This document shows positions 1 through 12,561 of a stretch of DNA of 64,000 bases, one piece after another. This DNA comes from Psychrobacter proteolyticus (lineage in GTDB: Bacteria > Pseudomonadota > Gammaproteobacteria > Pseudomonadales > Moraxellaceae), in NCBI RefSeq assembly GCF_003350005.1, contig NZ_QLKS01000005.1, positions 62,001 through 126,000 of the forward strand. The letters run 5' to 3'. The notes under the pieces are model-generated. The model was not told the origin of the DNA. It did not search any database and was given only the letters and a program-made list of their open reading frames with translations. Made by a program: the position numbers and the translations under genes. The number at the start of each line of letters is the position of its first letter. Within the stretch, counting starts at the first letter, position 1.

Positions 1-729
1 ATGGCGACCTTTGTTACGACCTTCACCACCACCGTGTGGGTGATCAACCGGGTTCATAGCGACACCACGAACAGAAGGACGAACACCACGCCAACGTGAA
101 GCACCGGCTTTACCAAGTGATTTCAAGTTGTTTTCAGTGTTAGAAACTTCACCAATAACAGCGCGGCAATTTACGTGTACACGGCGAGTTTCGCCAGAAC
201 GCATACGTAGAATAGCATAAACACCGTCACGACCTAGTAACTGAACGCTAGCACCCGCAGAACGAGCCATCTGTGCACCTTTACCGATTTTAAGTTCGAT
301 ATTGTGAATCACAGTACCCAATGGGATGTTTTTTAGCGGTAAGCAGTTACCTGGACGAATTGGAGAAGTCTCGCCTGACATTACTGTATCACCAACTACT
401 TGTTTCTTAGCAGCGATAATGTAACGACGTTCGCCATCAGCATACTTAAGTAGAGCAATATGAGCAGTACGGTTAGGATCGTATTCGATACGCTCTACCG
501 TTGCTGGGATATTGTCTTTAGTACGTTTGAAATCGATAATGCGATAATGTTGCTTATGACCACCGCCAATGTGACGAGTAGTAATGCGGCCATTATTGTT
601 ACGACCACCTGACTTGCTTTTTGATTCTAGAAGTGCTGCAAACGGACGACCTTTGTACAGGTGTGGATGCACTACTTTTTCAACAAAACGACGGCCTGGT
701 GATGTTGGCTTTGCTCTTACGATAGGCAT
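1..729 (-). CDS. rplB: 50S ribosomal protein L2 (C-terminus cut by window edge)
   Basis: L2 is a core large-subunit protein that helps form the peptidyl transferase region and is needed for subunit joining. The reading frame starts at an ATG whose complement ends at 729, with the typical N-terminus [14 protein letters not shown], and stays open to base 1. It gives 243 residues of the usual roughly 275, so about 30 C-terminal residues lie outside the window. The conserved segments GGGHKQHYR and [10 protein letters not shown] are visible, the latter carrying the catalytically implicated histidine region. It follows rplW by 11 bases, in the standard S10 operon order. Nothing unusual is seen. Confidence 0.98.
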   Translation of the reverse strand, partial: MPIVRAKPTSPGRRFVEKVVHPHLYKGRPFAALLESKSKSGGRNNNGRITTRHIGGGHKQHYRIIDFKRTKDNIPATVERIEYDPNRTAHIALLKYADGERRYIIAAKKQVVGDTVMSGETSPIRPGNCLPLKNIPLGTVIHNIELKIGKGAQMARSAGASVQLLGRDGVYAILRMRSGETRRVHVNCRAVIGEVSNTENNLKSLGKAGASRWRGVRPSVRGVAMNPVDHPHGGGEGRNKGRH

Positions 730-740
730 GAGTGTAATCC

Positions 741-1091
741 TTATTCGTTATTCGCTGTTTCACTAGTAGAATCAGTAGTATTCGCTACTTCTTCACCAGC
801 ATCAGCCATTTGTACATCTTGACCAGCTTTTAAGGTAACATAGGCTTTTTTGTAGTCGTTACGACGGCCGATGCTTTTACCAAAACGCTTTGTCTTACCT
901 TTAACATTCAAAGTGTTTACTTTAGTAACTTCAACACCTTCAAACATCAACTCAACTGCTTTCTTGACTTCAAGCTTAGTAGCATTAGAATCAATTTTAA
1001 ATACCTGCACACCAAGTGAGTCGCCAAGCATTTGAGATTTTTCTGAGAATACAGGCCCTCTTAAGACCTGATAAAGTCTTGCGTTATTCAT
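741..1091 (-). CDS. rplW: 50S ribosomal protein L23
   Basis: L23 binds 23S rRNA at the polypeptide exit and docks trigger factor and SRP. The 116-residue product has the family core, including the [17 protein letters not shown] loop and the [13 protein letters not shown] strand. It is about 16 residues longer than the E. coli protein because of an acidic Ser/Thr-rich C-terminal tail (from about residue 95, ending SETANNE). The start overlaps the rplD stop by four bases (ATGA), which implies translational coupling. The tail is outside the conserved fold and is probably disordered (inference). Confidence 0.97.
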   Translation of the reverse strand: MNNARLYQVLRGPVFSEKSQMLGDSLGVQVFKIDSNATKLEVKKAVELMFEGVEVTKVNTLNVKGKTKRFGKSIGRRNDYKKAYVTLKAGQDVQMADAGEEVANTTDSTSETANNE

Positions 1092-1690
1092 GCTAGTGCT
1101 TCCTCAAATTGTTTCGCAGCTTCAACTGACATGATCACTTTATCAAATGCGATCAAGCTCACTGGGTCCACTTCGTTTGTACCAAGTACATTGACATGTG
1201 GAATGTTGCGAGCAGCTAAGTATAAGTTTTCATCAACTTCTTTAGTAACGATTAGTGCACGAGGTGCATTCAAATCGTTTAGCTTAGCAATCAGTTCTTT
1301 GGTTTTCGGCCCAGAAACGCTCAACTCTTCTACCAAAATCAGACGCTCTTGACGAATCAATTCTGCTAGGATGCACTGCATCGCACCGCGATACATTTTA
1401 CGGTTTACTTTCTGTGACCAATCTTGTGGTTTTGCAGCGAATGCACGACCACCTGAACGCCAGATTGGGCTACGAATAGAACCCGCACGAGCGCGACCAG
1501 TACCTTTTTGGCGCCATGGCTTAATACCACCGCCAGAAACTTCGGCACGTGTTTTTTGTGCGCGTGTACCTTGGCGAGCACCAGCTAAATAAGCGGTGAC
1601 GACTTGATGCACTAGTGCTTCGTTGAATTCACGACCAAATGCCGTATCAGAAAGCTCAACCGCCGCACCTGTAACTGTTTTTAAATCCAC
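1088..1690 (-). CDS. rplD: 50S ribosomal protein L4
   Basis: L4 is a 23S rRNA-binding protein lining the exit tunnel. In enterobacteria it also represses its own S10 operon. The 200-residue product has the extended tunnel loop with [15 protein letters not shown] and [11 protein letters not shown], and the [16 protein letters not shown] segment typical of the family. Length is normal. It lies 14 bases after rplC and overlaps rplW by four bases. Whether L4 autoregulation operates here cannot be judged, because no obvious E. coli-like leader was recognised upstream of rpsJ. Confidence 0.98.
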   Translation of the reverse strand: MDLKTVTGAAVELSDTAFGREFNEALVHQVVTAYLAGARQGTRAQKTRAEVSGGGIKPWRQKGTGRARAGSIRSPIWRSGGRAFAAKPQDWSQKVNRKMYRGAMQCILAELIRQERLILVEELSVSGPKTKELIAKLNDLNAPRALIVTKEVDENLYLAARNIPHVNVLGTNEVDPVSLIAFDKVIMSVEAAKQFEEALA

Positions 1691-1704
1691 GTTAATCCCC
1701 TTGC

Positions 1705-2343
1705 TTAGGCTTTGACTGACGGACGTACGATAACATCGCCACCGGTGGCACCTGGGATAGCACCCTTGATGACAAGTAACCCTTTTTCGGCATCAACCGA
1801 AATCACTTCTAGGCCCTGAACGGTAACACGTTTGTTACCCATCTGACCCGCCATCTTCTTGCCTTTGAATACTTTACCTGGTGACTGGTTTTGACCAGTT
1901 GAACCATGCGCACGATGAGACACTGAGTTACCATGAGTAGCATCTTGCATACTAAAGTTGTGACGCTTAACAGGGCCTTGGAAACCTTTACCTTTGCTCT
2001 GTCCTGTCACATCAACCATCTGACCTTGTTCGAACAAGTCAGCTAGAATCTCGCCACCAATCTCACGACCTTCAAGATCGCTTTCGTTGGCACGGAATTC
2101 CCAAACACCACGGCCAGCTTTAACACCAGCTTTAGCGAAGTGACCCTTTTGTGCAGCTGTTACACGGCTGTCACGACGAGTACCTGTGGTAATTTGGATG
2201 GCTTGATAACCATCTACATCAGTATTTTTTACTTGAGTAATGCGGTTTGCATCGACCTCAACAACTGTTACAGGGATAGATGCGCCTGTTTCAGTGAAGA
2301 CACGGGTCATGCCGCACTTTTTACCGACTAAACCGATCGCCAT
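1705..2343 (-). CDS. rplC: 50S ribosomal protein L3
   Basis: L3 is an early-assembly 23S rRNA-binding protein close to the peptidyl transferase centre. The 212-residue product starts [16 protein letters not shown]. It carries the central extension around [12 protein letters not shown], which contains the glutamine methylated by PrmB in E. coli, followed by [20 protein letters not shown]. Length and motifs are normal. It is 49 bases downstream of rpsJ and 14 bases before rplD. Confidence 0.98.
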   Translation of the reverse strand: MAIGLVGKKCGMTRVFTETGASIPVTVVEVDANRITQVKNTDVDGYQAIQITTGTRRDSRVTAAQKGHFAKAGVKAGRGVWEFRANESDLEGREIGGEILADLFEQGQMVDVTGQSKGKGFQGPVKRHNFSMQDATHGNSVSHRAHGSTGQNQSPGKVFKGKKMAGQMGNKRVTVQGLEVISVDAEKGLLVIKGAIPGATGGDVIVRPSVKA

Positions 2344-2392
2344 TTTAGACCTCTTTATATCTTATATTAATGGGTTGGGTGTTTAATGTGCA

Positions 2393-2704
2393 TTAACCCA
2401 AAGCAATTTGAACGTCAACACCCGCCGCTAAATCTAATTTCATTAGCGCATCCACAGTTTTGTCAGTTGGCTGAACGATATCAACCATACGCTTATGAGT
2501 ACGGATTTCGTACTGATCACGAGCGTCTTTGTTAACGTGTGGTGAGGTTAGAACGTTGAAGCGCTCAATGCGAGTCGGCAACGGTACAGGACCACAAACT
2601 TGCGCACCGGTGCGCTTTGCAGTATCAACAATCTCTTGTGCAGATTGATCAATCAGACGATGATCAAAAGACTTAAGACGGATACGGATTCTCTGGTTAG
2701 CCAT
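2393..2704 (-). CDS. rpsJ: 30S ribosomal protein S10 (NusE)
   Basis: S10 is a head protein of the small subunit and, as NusE, a transcription antitermination factor that binds NusB. The 103-residue product begins [19 protein letters not shown] and contains the signature [21 protein letters not shown]. It is the first gene of the S10 operon, so the operon promoter must lie in the roughly 400 bases between it and rng. Confidence 0.98.
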   Translation of the reverse strand: MANQRIRIRLKSFDHRLIDQSAQEIVDTAKRTGAQVCGPVPLPTRIERFNVLTSPHVNKDARDQYEIRTHKRMVDIVQPTDKTVDALMKLDLAAGVDVQIALG

Positions 2705-3114
2705 GCCAGCAAGCTCCTAATATGTGCCTTTGTCATTCTTGCGTCGCAAGACCATGATCAAAAGCAGTTTGGTTAAATATTCACTTAAAGCGGCCTTCTG
2801 TTCTTAACCAGAATGAGTTCTTTATCCGAACTTATAGCGTGCCAAAAGCAAAATAGTTTAAAGCCCCGCCAACCCTCCTATTAATTGGAAAGTAGCAAAG
2901 GCATAATGAAATAGTGCTAGAAACGATGCTCTAGCTGTCATAGCGCCAGCTTTTTTTATTCAGCTGCGCATATATAATTCAGTGGTGTATATTATACATA
3001 GTATTTTAGGTATTGCAAGAGCAATCTCTAGTATCATTAGAGATACTCCTTCTTATACTGACCACTAATCACACAAATATTTTCATCTAAAATTATTATT
3101 TGTTTTAAATAATA
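2705..3114. other. Intergenic region upstream of rpsJ and downstream of rng
   Basis: No gene was found in these 410 bases. It must hold the promoter and leader of the S10 operon, reading leftwards. A perfect 6-bp inverted repeat with a one-base centre (CTTGCGTCGCAAG, 2738-2750) lies just upstream of rpsJ. A second 7-bp inverted repeat (3024-3044) lies near the end of rng, without a U-tract. Neither resembles the known E. coli S10 leader closely enough to be named. Confidence 0.5.
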
Positions 3115-4716
3115 TTAATCTAAAACAATATCATACTGCTCTTGAGTGTATAGATTCTCTACATCAAAAGTAATGACCCTACCCAGTAAATACTCTAAAT
3201 CGGCTACTGTGTCTGACTCTGTTGTGAGTAGTAAATCAATGACTGCTGCATGAGCCACTACTGTGAATTTCTTAGGAGAATTATAAGTGCGAGCGCAGCG
3301 CATAATCTCGCGGAATATCTCAAAACAGACCGTCTCGGCAGTTTTGACAAACCCTCGTCCTTGGCAAGTTGAGCACGGCTCACAAAGCTGTTGACCCAAT
3401 GATTCACGCGTGCGCTTACGTGTCATCTCTACTAGGCCAAGCTCACTAACCTGCGTAATTTTAGTTTTTGCATAATCTTGGGTAAGCTGCGCCTGTAAGC
3501 TCTCAAGCACGTCATCTTTATGCTGTTGCTCAAGCATATCGATAAAATCTAGAATAATAATACCGCCTAGATTACGTAGTCGTAGCTGACGAGCGATAGC
3601 ATGTGTGGCTTCTAGATTAGTCTTATAAACCGTATCCTCTAATGAGCGACCGCCCACAAAAGATCCTGTATTGACATCAATCGTGGTCATTGCTTCGGTC
3701 TGATCGATAATCAGATAACCGCCAGACTTGAGATCGACACGGCGCTTTAGTGCATCACGTAAGTCGTCTTCGACACGGTGTACATCAAACAACGACTGCT
3801 CAGCTGTGTAGTGCACGATGCGATCATAGACGAATGGAACAAACTCCTTGGCAAAGTATCTGACTTGCTCATAGATTTGCGTATTGTCAATGATGACTTT
3901 TTCGGTATCCGCGTGAACCAAGTCACGGATAGAACGTAATGGTAGTGACAGTTCCTGATAGATCAGTTCTGAGCTCTGGTGATGATTAATCTCTTGGCGA
4001 CGAGCACAGATAGTACGCCACAGCTGCAATAGATAATAGATGTCCTCTTCTAGCTTATCGACAGGCACACGCTCAGCAGCGGTACGGGCAATCAGTCCAC
4101 CTTTTAGATTGACCGTCTGCATCAGGCTGCTAAGTTCGGTCTTTAATCGGCTACGCTCCTCTTCACCATCGATACGCTGCGATATGCCAATATGATCACT
4201 CGATGGCAAATATACTAGATAACGTGATGGTAGTGAGATGTTGGTTGTTAGACGAGCACCTTTGCTCCCCAACTGGTCTTTGGTTACCTGTACCAAAATA
4301 CGCTGACTTTCATGCAGACGATGCTGAATCAATGTTTTAGATGCTGGTACGATCTCTGTGCTTTGCGCACTGACGATAGGCGGTGTCACAGCCAAGCTAT
4401 CAGCAGCAGCATTGGTAGTCGCATCGTCCTCATTTATCTCGTGCTTAGTGGCCTTAGCCGCTTTGTTTTTTTCTACAACGGGTCGTGGTTCACGCTGCAT
4501 ATCGTTGACATGTAGAAATGCGGTCCGTGATTGACCAATATCCACAAATGCTGCCTGCATACCAGGAAGGACACGTACGACCGTCCCCAGATAGATATTG
4601 CCGACCAATCCCAGTTTATGATGTCGTTCAATATAAATCTCGCCCAAAATACCATTGTCTAAAACCGCAACACGGGATTCCATTGGACTAATATTAATCA
4701 GCAGCTCTTCGGACAT
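3115..4716 (-). CDS. rng: Ribonuclease G (RNase E/G family)
   Basis: RNase G is a cytoplasmic endoribonuclease that matures the 5' end of 16S rRNA and cleaves some mRNAs. The 533-residue product has an N-terminal S1 domain (about 36-170), the DNase I-like catalytic domain with the two metal-binding aspartates at D347 (in TTIDVNTG) and D390 (in IIILDFIDM), and the zinc-link cysteines in CEPCSTCQGRG (445-455). It has no long RNase E-type C-terminal scaffold, so RNase G is preferred over RNase E. A low-complexity insertion (about residues 78-128, rich in Ala, Thr, Asp and Lys) makes it longer than the 489-residue E. coli enzyme. The neighbours maf and mreDCB match the usual gammaproteobacterial order. 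Confidence 0.95.
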   Translation of the reverse strand: MSEELLINISPMESRVAVLDNGILGEIYIERHHKLGLVGNIYLGTVVRVLPGMQAAFVDIGQSRTAFLHVNDMQREPRPVVEKNKAAKATKHEINEDDATTNAAADSLAVTPPIVSAQSTEIVPASKTLIQHRLHESQRILVQVTKDQLGSKGARLTTNISLPSRYLVYLPSSDHIGISQRIDGEEERSRLKTELSSLMQTVNLKGGLIARTAAERVPVDKLEEDIYYLLQLWRTICARRQEINHHQSSELIYQELSLPLRSIRDLVHADTEKVIIDNTQIYEQVRYFAKEFVPFVYDRIVHYTAEQSLFDVHRVEDDLRDALKRRVDLKSGGYLIIDQTEAMTTIDVNTGSFVGGRSLEDTVYKTNLEATHAIARQLRLRNLGGIIILDFIDMLEQQHKDDVLESLQAQLTQDYAKTKITQVSELGLVEMTRKRTRESLGQQLCEPCSTCQGRGFVKTAETVCFEIFREIMRCARTYNSPKKFTVVAHAAVIDLLLTTESDTVADLEYLLGRVITFDVENLYTQEQYDIVLD

Positions 4717-4809
4717 AGTTTTTTCTCTTATCTCTCAGCTTTCTTATTAGACGGTCATCGTCTATTAGATTGACAGTGTAACAAATGCGACTTGCTCTTG
4801 CCCATTACC

Positions 4810-5520
4810 CTACCGTGTCATTATGTGCATATCCCATTCTAACGGGTTGACTGTGTCCATACTGTTTTCTGTCATTTCTTTGATTAGTGCCAGCGTTTGC
4901 GCCAGTGGCAGACCAACGACATTGGTATAGCTGCCGTTGATACGACTGACCCAAGCAGCACCCAGTCCTTGAATACCGTACCCACCCGCTTTATCAGCAG
5001 GTTCGCCACTATCCCAGTAGTCGCTCATCATCTGTGTCGTTAATGGTATAAAGGTCACTTCCGTACGCTCAGTGATTCGCTGCTGGTTGATAATTTGCAA
5101 GGACTGTGTAGGTTCTGCTGTACTTGTCTCTACTTTAGGCAATAGCTGTACTTGAGTCGCTTGAACGGCAGTCCATACTTCGTGGACGTGATCAGACATA
5201 GACTGCCACATACTATATGCGTGCTCGCGATCGACAGGTTTGACCAATACTGTCTTACCATCTGACAGCACACCGATGGTGTCAGAGGTCAAAATCATAA
5301 ACGGTGAGGTGAGATTATCGTGATCCGCTTGAGAGGTATCGCTTAATTGTTGTATCGCAGCATCGGCCTTGGTTGCGACCATGCGTTCGATATAGTCTGT
5401 CGGCGACTCATTATCTAAAGGCGTCTCATCAATATCCACGCTCAAGATAGTAAAGTTTAGTCGCGCTCTTTCTAGTAGCTCACGACGACGCGGAGAGCCA
5501 GATGCCAAAACGATATCCAT
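4810..5520 (-). CDS. maf: Maf family nucleoside triphosphate pyrophosphatase
   Basis: Maf proteins hydrolyse non-canonical or modified nucleoside triphosphates (dTTP/UTP-type in the YhdE branch) to monophosphates. The conserved N-terminus DIVLASGSPRRRELL follows immediately after the chosen start, which has a GAAGAGAA ribosome-binding stretch. A longer frame reaching 5583 adds 21 unconserved residues and was rejected. Further motifs are the acidic SDTIG segment and EPADKAGGYGIQGLGA near the C-terminus. At 236 residues it exceeds the usual roughly 200, because of an insertion before the ERTEVTF strand. It sits between mreD and rng, where E. coli yhdE also lies. Confidence 0.93.
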   Translation of the reverse strand: MDIVLASGSPRRRELLERARLNFTILSVDIDETPLDNESPTDYIERMVATKADAAIQQLSDTSQADHDNLTSPFMILTSDTIGVLSDGKTVLVKPVDREHAYSMWQSMSDHVHEVWTAVQATQVQLLPKVETSTAEPTQSLQIINQQRITERTEVTFIPLTTQMMSDYWDSGEPADKAGGYGIQGLGAAWVSRINGSYTNVVGLPLAQTLALIKEMTENSMDTVNPLEWDMHIMTR

Positions 5521-5625
5521 CGAAATTCTCTTCATTTGTAAATTTATGATGTGTGTGGTTATACGGTCTTGTGAACAGAGCAAGCTAAGCTGTTAATCAG
5601 AGTAACAGCTATAACTAGCGATTCA

Positions 5626-6111
5626 TTAACGCGAAAATTTGCGTAAAGCAAACAGCACGAGTGGCCAGCTAATGATACTCATAAACAGTGACAAAGCAGA
5701 CTGAGCGACAAAGACGTTTTGAATAAACATCTGTAGTATCCATAGATTTAACTGAAAGACAATCAGCCCTAGACTAGCAATTAACCAAGCGCTAACGGTA
5801 TTCAACTGTCTGACATAAATACTGGTAATTTTGATAACCAGTGCAACCACAACAGCGGCGAACGCTTGCTGCCCTAAATGGGTATCCATCAATAAATCAG
5901 CAATAAGTCCAACCGTAAATGCGGTAAAAATGCCGACATAGCGCGGCTGAAACAGCAACCAATAGATCAGCACCATGATCATGACCATAGGGCGCAATGT
6001 GGCCATGCTTGGGCTTAATGGATAGACATTGAGTGATGATGCAGCGATGAAACTTAGAACAATCACAACTATCAATAGTACCGTGGCATTCTCAGAATCA
6101 GGATACGACAT
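5626..6111 (-). CDS. mreD: Rod shape-determining protein MreD
   Basis: MreD is an inner-membrane component of the elongasome, working with MreC, MreB and RodA/PBP2 in lateral cell-wall synthesis. The 161-residue product is nearly all hydrophobic, with about five or six predicted membrane segments. It contains the family pattern LRPMVMIMVLIYW and GLIADLLMDTHLGQQAF. Length is typical. It lies 118 bases after mreC in the mreBCD order. Confidence 0.95.
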   Translation of the reverse strand: MSYPDSENATVLLIVVIVLSFIAASSLNVYPLSPSMATLRPMVMIMVLIYWLLFQPRYVGIFTAFTVGLIADLLMDTHLGQQAFAAVVVALVIKITSIYVRQLNTVSAWLIASLGLIVFQLNLWILQMFIQNVFVAQSALSLFMSIISWPLVLFALRKFSR

Positions 6112-6229
6112 GGGTACTTACCTTAGCGAGTGTTTGATGGTTGCTGTTATATTGTTGATTGGATATTGGCAAGGTGAATACCATAAGTGAACAGCTTTAA
6201 AATGTTAATACTGTGGCTTACTTCATTAT

Positions 6230-7090
6230 CTACAGAGCACTAGCGGCAGCATTATTCTCGTTTAGCAGCTTGTCTTGAAGTATTAAAACATAAGCATTAT
6301 CGATAAAATTGGCTGCTGGAGTAACTTCGATCGTTCTAAAGTTATCGGTTTGCTCATCTTTGACATGCGCGATACGCCCTACTCGATAACCTGCCGGAAT
6401 ACGACCGCCCAGTCCTGACGACACTAGCTCATCACCTACTCGCACATCTGATGTTTTGAAGACGTAATTGAGACTTAATGAAGATGGAATGCCTTGGCCT
6501 GTAACAATGGCGCGCTGACCGGTACGCTTAACAGTGACCGCAACTGATTGCTGCTCATCTGTAATCAACAACAGACGGCTAGTATTCGGGTAGACATTGA
6601 TAATCTGTCCTAATACACCGTCTTCATCGATGACCGTTTGCCCAACTTGTACGCCATCTTGCTCACCTTTATTAAGCACGACAATTTGTCTGAGCAAATT
6701 GGTATCTGTACCGATGACTTGCGCCAAATTAAGATCAAACTGCTCGGGCTTGGTGGTAGATAAGATACCTTGCAGGCGTGCGTTCTGCGCCAAGATATAA
6801 TCTTGCTGTTGTAGCTTGGCATGTGCATGTATCAATTGCGATTTTAGCTGCATGTTTTCGCGACGCAGTGCTTCTTTTGACTGCAGGCTGCCACCAGCCC
6901 AATGCTTGGCATAGCTTGGTAATAGAGACAGCTCATAGATTGGCTGCATGGCGGCATGACTGGTGCTACGTACTGGCTTAAACCAATCAGAGTTTTTGCT
7001 ATCAAACCACATCAAAATTAAGGCTGCTATCAATACGATAACAGTCTTACGAAGTGATAACGGCTGGCGAGCAAAAATACTTGGAGTCAT
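6230..7090 (-). CDS. mreC: Rod shape-determining protein MreC
   Basis: MreC is a bitopic inner-membrane protein whose periplasmic domain activates PBP2 and scaffolds the elongasome. The 286-residue product has one membrane segment (about 15-30), a periplasmic coiled coil (about 65-110, LRRENMQLKSQL) and the two-barrel MreC core (VIGTDTNLLRQIVVLNKGEQDGV, split here as family hallmark; LLITDEQQSVAV; SGLGGRIPAGYRVG). Length is normal. It is separated from mreB by 217 bases containing a strong hairpin. Confidence 0.95.
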   Translation of the reverse strand: MTPSIFARQPLSLRKTVIVLIAALILMWFDSKNSDWFKPVRSTSHAAMQPIYELSLLPSYAKHWAGGSLQSKEALRRENMQLKSQLIHAHAKLQQQDYILAQNARLQGILSTTKPEQFDLNLAQVIGTDTNLLRQIVVLNKGEQDGVQVGQTVIDEDGVLGQIINVYPNTSRLLLITDEQQSVAVTVKRTGQRAIVTGQGIPSSLSLNYVFKTSDVRVGDELVSSGLGGRIPAGYRVGRIAHVKDEQTDNFRTIEVTPAANFIDNAYVLILQDKLLNENNAAASAL

Positions 7091-7186
7091 AAGTCGTCTG
7101 ATTTAAGGATTCTAAAATGAACAATAGCACTTATTTACAGCATGAGTGTTTATCGAGGATATGGGGTTCTAGCATAAATGAATGCA

Positions 7187-7217
7187 ATTAAAGGTAGCAC
7201 AATCGGCTACCTTTAAT
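7187..7217 (-). terminator. Hairpin between mreB and mreC (attenuator or terminator)
   Basis: A perfect 12-bp stem (ATTAAAGGTAGC with its complement) encloses a 7-base loop. On the leftward transcript it is followed only by a short, interrupted U-rich stretch. It probably lowers read-through from mreB into mreC rather than ending transcription fully (inference). Confidence 0.5.
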
Positions 7218-7307
7218 GTTATACCTTTTTTGACTCGCTATTTTATGACAATGATCATCAAGCATAATGGATAGGAGAATAGTAAAGCCATGCTACACTA
7301 AGATGCG

Positions 7308-9028
<1,721 letters not shown>

Positions 9029-9343
9029 ATGTCTCAGCAGCCAGCAACGTCTGACAGCAACGTCAGCCGTGAAGAAATCCTAGAAGTTGCCAACCTTGCC
9101 CGCTTAGGTGTCGATGAAAGTACAGCCGATAGCTACGCTGATGATATCAGTAAAGTATTAAAACTGATGAATACGCTATCTAACGTTGATACCACAGACA
9201 TCAAGCCACTAGCCAATATCCATGAAGCTTGCCAAGAGTTACGTGCTGATGTGGCAAAACACGACATCAATCGTGAGCGTAATCAGTCAGTCGCGCCTGC
9301 CGTAGAAGAAGGCTTATATCTAGTGCCTCAGGTGATTGAATAA
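9029..9343 (+). CDS. gatC: Asp/Glu-tRNA amidotransferase subunit C
   Basis: GatC is the small subunit that stabilises GatA in the GatCAB amidotransferase, which converts Glu-tRNAGln and/or Asp-tRNAAsn to the amidated forms. The 104-residue product has the family pattern ILEVANLARLGVDE and the C-terminal LREDxxxx-type region seen here as LRADVAKHDINRE. The start is supported by a TGGAG ribosome-binding site. It is first in a gatC-gatA-gatB operon. Confidence 0.95.
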   Translation: MSQQPATSDSNVSREEILEVANLARLGVDESTADSYADDISKVLKLMNTLSNVDTTDIKPLANIHEACQELRADVAKHDINRERNQSVAPAVEEGLYLVPQVIE

Positions 9344-9424
9344 TAGTGGATGAATAACACAACCACGCATTTGCCATTATCTCATTTTATTTTATGCTAT
9401 TAACATTTTGACGGACGACACCTT

Positions 9425-10921
9425 ATGTCTGAACTTCATTTATTAAGTACCGAGCAGCTCATTACTGGCTTGCAAAACAAACAATTTAGCAGCGCCGAAT
9501 TAACCGAACACTACATCAAGCGTATCGATGCGCTAGACAGCAAGATCAATAGCTTTATCACTTATACCTCTGAGACAGCACGCGCACAAGCTAAAGCGGC
9601 AGACGAGATGCGTGCACAAGGCGATCAGCGTCCGCTACTTGGCGTACCAATGGCGCATAAAGACATCTTTTGTACCCAAGGCGTACTGACTACTTGTGGC
9701 TCAAAGATGCTGCATAACTTTGTCTCACCATATGACGCGACCATCGTCTCTAACATCGATAAAGCAGGCATGATTAGCTTAGGTAAGCTCAATATGGATG
9801 AGTTTGCGATGGGCTCAGACAACAGTAGCTCTTACTATGGTACGGTACAGAACCCTTGGAACCTAGAGCGCGTCCCTGGTGGCTCGTCAGGTGGTAGTGC
9901 TGCCGCCGTTGCCGCTGGTTTTGTCCCTGTTGCTACCGGTAGTGATACAGGTGGCTCTATTCGTCAGCCTGCCTCATTCTGCGGCCTAACAGGTATCAAG
10001 CCTACTTATGGCCGTGTGTCACGCTTTGGTATGATTGCCTACGCCTCAAGTCTAGATCAAGCTGGTAGCATGGGACGCAGCGCTAAAGATTGCGCCTATC
10101 TGCTCCAACCAATGATTGGTCATGATCCACGCGATGCCACTTCTATCAAGTACGAGATGCCTGACTACGTACAAGACATCAATGATGCAGAAGCCGCTGC
10201 TGGTGATAAGCCATTTACTGGCTTGCGTATTGGTGTGGCCAAAGAATACTTCGGCACAGGGCTTGATAGCGAAGTCGAGCAAGCAGCACGTGCCGCGCTC
10301 AAGAAATACGAAGAGCTAGGCGCAACGATTGTAGAAGTAAACATCACTGATCCTGAAATCACGCTTGCCACTTACTATATGCTAGCGCCTGCCGAAGCAT
10401 CATCGAACCTTTCACGCTTCGATGGCGTACGTTTTGGTTATCGCTGTGAGAACCCAACGGATCTGATTGATCTATATACACGTTCACGCTCTGAAGGCTT
10501 TGGCCCTGAAGTACAGCGCCGTATCTTGACAGGGACTTATGCGCTATCGGCTGGCTACTTTGATGCTTACTATACTAAGGCACAGAAGATTCGCCGCTTA
10601 ATCGTTAAAGACTTCGATGAAGCCTTTGCTAGCTGTGATGTGATTGCTAGCCCAACTGCACCGACTGCGGCTTATAAGCTCAGTGAAGACCTAGATCCTG
10701 CAACGATGTATTTAGGTGACGTTTATACCATCGCAGTCAACCTAGCGGGTCTACCTGCCCTCAGCCAGCCAGTTGGTTTGACGACAGAAGGCCTACCTAT
10801 TGGCTTGCAATTAATCGGTAAGCACTGGCAAGAGAGTCAGCTGCTCACGACTGCGCATTTATTCCAGCAGCATACTGATCATCACCTACAACACTCTACC
10901 ATCGCAAAGGAGACGGTATAA
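9425..10921 (+). CDS. gatA: Asp/Glu-tRNA amidotransferase subunit A
   Basis: GatA is the glutaminase subunit of GatCAB, releasing ammonia from glutamine or asparagine for transfer to misacylated tRNA. The 498-residue product has the amidase signature with the catalytic Lys in MAHKDIF, the cis-Ser in [14 protein letters not shown] and the nucleophilic Ser in [16 protein letters not shown]. Length is close to the family norm of about 485. Its stop codon overlaps the gatB start by one base (TAATG), so the two are translationally coupled. Confidence 0.98.
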   Translation: MSELHLLSTEQLITGLQNKQFSSAELTEHYIKRIDALDSKINSFITYTSETARAQAKAADEMRAQGDQRPLLGVPMAHKDIFCTQGVLTTCGSKMLHNFVSPYDATIVSNIDKAGMISLGKLNMDEFAMGSDNSSSYYGTVQNPWNLERVPGGSSGGSAAAVAAGFVPVATGSDTGGSIRQPASFCGLTGIKPTYGRVSRFGMIAYASSLDQAGSMGRSAKDCAYLLQPMIGHDPRDATSIKYEMPDYVQDINDAEAAAGDKPFTGLRIGVAKEYFGTGLDSEVEQAARAALKKYEELGATIVEVNITDPEITLATYYMLAPAEASSNLSRFDGVRFGYRCENPTDLIDLYTRSRSEGFGPEVQRRILTGTYALSAGYFDAYYTKAQKIRRLIVKDFDEAFASCDVIASPTAPTAAYKLSEDLDPATMYLGDVYTIAVNLAGLPALSQPVGLTTEGLPIGLQLIGKHWQESQLLTTAHLFQQHTDHHLQHSTIAKETV

Positions 10922-12447
10922 TGAGTACAGTTACTACTGATAACAATGCCGTCCGTGAACACGCCGTGCGTAAAGAGCTATTTGTCGATGGCTATGAAGT
11001 GGTCATCGGTATCGAGATTCACTGCCAGCTAAATACGGAAAGTAAGATTTTCTCAAGTGCGCCGACTGACTTTGGTCATGAGCCAAACAGCCAAGCAAGT
11101 ATCGTCGATCTAGGTTTGCCTGGCGTATTACCAGTGCTAAATGCTGGTGTGGTCGATCGCGCATTAAAATTCGGTATCGGTGTCAATGCTGAGCTGGGTC
11201 TGTTTAATACGTTTGACCGTAAAAACTACTTTTACCCTGACCTACCTAAAGGCTATCAAATCACTCAGATGGCCAATCCTATCGTGGGTGAAGGCTACAT
11301 CGATGTCGTCGTCAACGAAGGCGAAAAGAACGAATATCCGAAACGTATGGGTATCACCCGCGCGCATCTAGAAGAAGATGCTGGTAAATCTGTACATGAC
11401 GCAGTCGATGGTATGACGGGTGTCGATCTCAACCGTGCTGGTACGCCACTGATCGAAATCGTCTCTGAGCCAGACATGCGCTCTGCTCACGAAGCACTTG
11501 CCTACATCAAAGCTATCCATCAGCTAGTTACTTGGCTAGGTATCTCAGACGCAGTGATGGCCGAAGGCTCATTCCGCTGTGACTGTAACGTCTCTGTGCG
11601 CAAGCCAGGTGCTGATCTCGGTACGCGTACTGAGCTAAAGAACCTAAACTCGTTCCGCTTTATCGAACGTGCTATCAATCGTGAAATCGAACGTCAAATC
11701 GATATCTTAGAAAATGGCGGCAAAGTCGTACAAGCAACGATGCTATATGATCCAGAGCGTGATGAAACGCGTACCATGCGTACCAAAGAAGACGCCAACG
11801 ACTATCGCTACTTCCCTGATCCTGACCTGCTACCTGTCCTTATCGAGCAGCATACGGTTGATGCGATCAAAGCGGCGATGCCTGAGCTACCTGTAGCACG
11901 TCGCGCACGCTTTGAAGAAGCGCTAGGTCTGTCAGAATACGATGCTCGTATCTTGACTGGTAGTCGTCAAATTGCTGACTATTTCGAAGATGTAGTGGCT
12001 GAAATCGGTCAGCAAGATGCCAAAATGGCTGGCAACTGGGTCATGGGCGACTTGCTTGGCGCCCTGAACAAAGATGACACCGATATCATCGACTCCCCTA
12101 TCAGCGCCAAACAATTGGCTGGCATGCTCAAGCGTATTAAAGATGACACGCTATCTGGCAAACTGGCTAAAAAAGTCTTTAGTGCTCTATATGAGTGCGA
12201 AGGCGGTGATGGCGATGATGCAGCAGATAAAATCATCAAAGACAAAGGCCTCAAGCAAGAAACCGATACTGGTGCTATCAAAGCGATGGTCGAAGAAGTC
12301 ATCGCAAAAAATGAAGCGATGGTCGAAGAGTATCGCGGTGGTAAAGAAAAAGCCTTTAACGGTCTGGTCGGTCAGGTCATGAAAGCCAGTCGCGGTAGTG
12401 CTAACCCACAGCAAGTGAACCAAATTCTAAAAGAATTATTGGGTTAA
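10921..12447 (+). CDS. gatB: Asp/Glu-tRNA amidotransferase subunit B
   Basis: GatB binds the misacylated tRNA, phosphorylates the Glu or Asp side chain with ATP and accepts ammonia from GatA. The 508-residue product contains [36 protein letters not shown] and [12 protein letters not shown], and a C-terminal helical tRNA-binding (YqeY-like) tail ending [11 protein letters not shown]. Length is normal. The order gatCAB without an adjacent glnS or asnS does not reveal which amide aminoacyl-tRNA the cell makes this way. Confidence 0.98.
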   Translation: MSTVTTDNNAVREHAVRKELFVDGYEVVIGIEIHCQLNTESKIFSSAPTDFGHEPNSQASIVDLGLPGVLPVLNAGVVDRALKFGIGVNAELGLFNTFDRKNYFYPDLPKGYQITQMANPIVGEGYIDVVVNEGEKNEYPKRMGITRAHLEEDAGKSVHDAVDGMTGVDLNRAGTPLIEIVSEPDMRSAHEALAYIKAIHQLVTWLGISDAVMAEGSFRCDCNVSVRKPGADLGTRTELKNLNSFRFIERAINREIERQIDILENGGKVVQATMLYDPERDETRTMRTKEDANDYRYFPDPDLLPVLIEQHTVDAIKAAMPELPVARRARFEEALGLSEYDARILTGSRQIADYFEDVVAEIGQQDAKMAGNWVMGDLLGALNKDDTDIIDSPISAKQLAGMLKRIKDDTLSGKLAKKVFSALYECEGGDGDDAADKIIKDKGLKQETDTGAIKAMVEEVIAKNEAMVEEYRGGKEKAFNGLVGQVMKASRGSANPQQVNQILKELLG

Positions 12448-12561
12448 CATTGGCTGCTAAGCGATTATACTGACTATGCTAGGCAGAATAATATTGTAGA
12501 GTTTGGCTGCTATAAATAGCCCTTGCAATATACATAATTTTGCGTAAAATAGTCAGTCACT

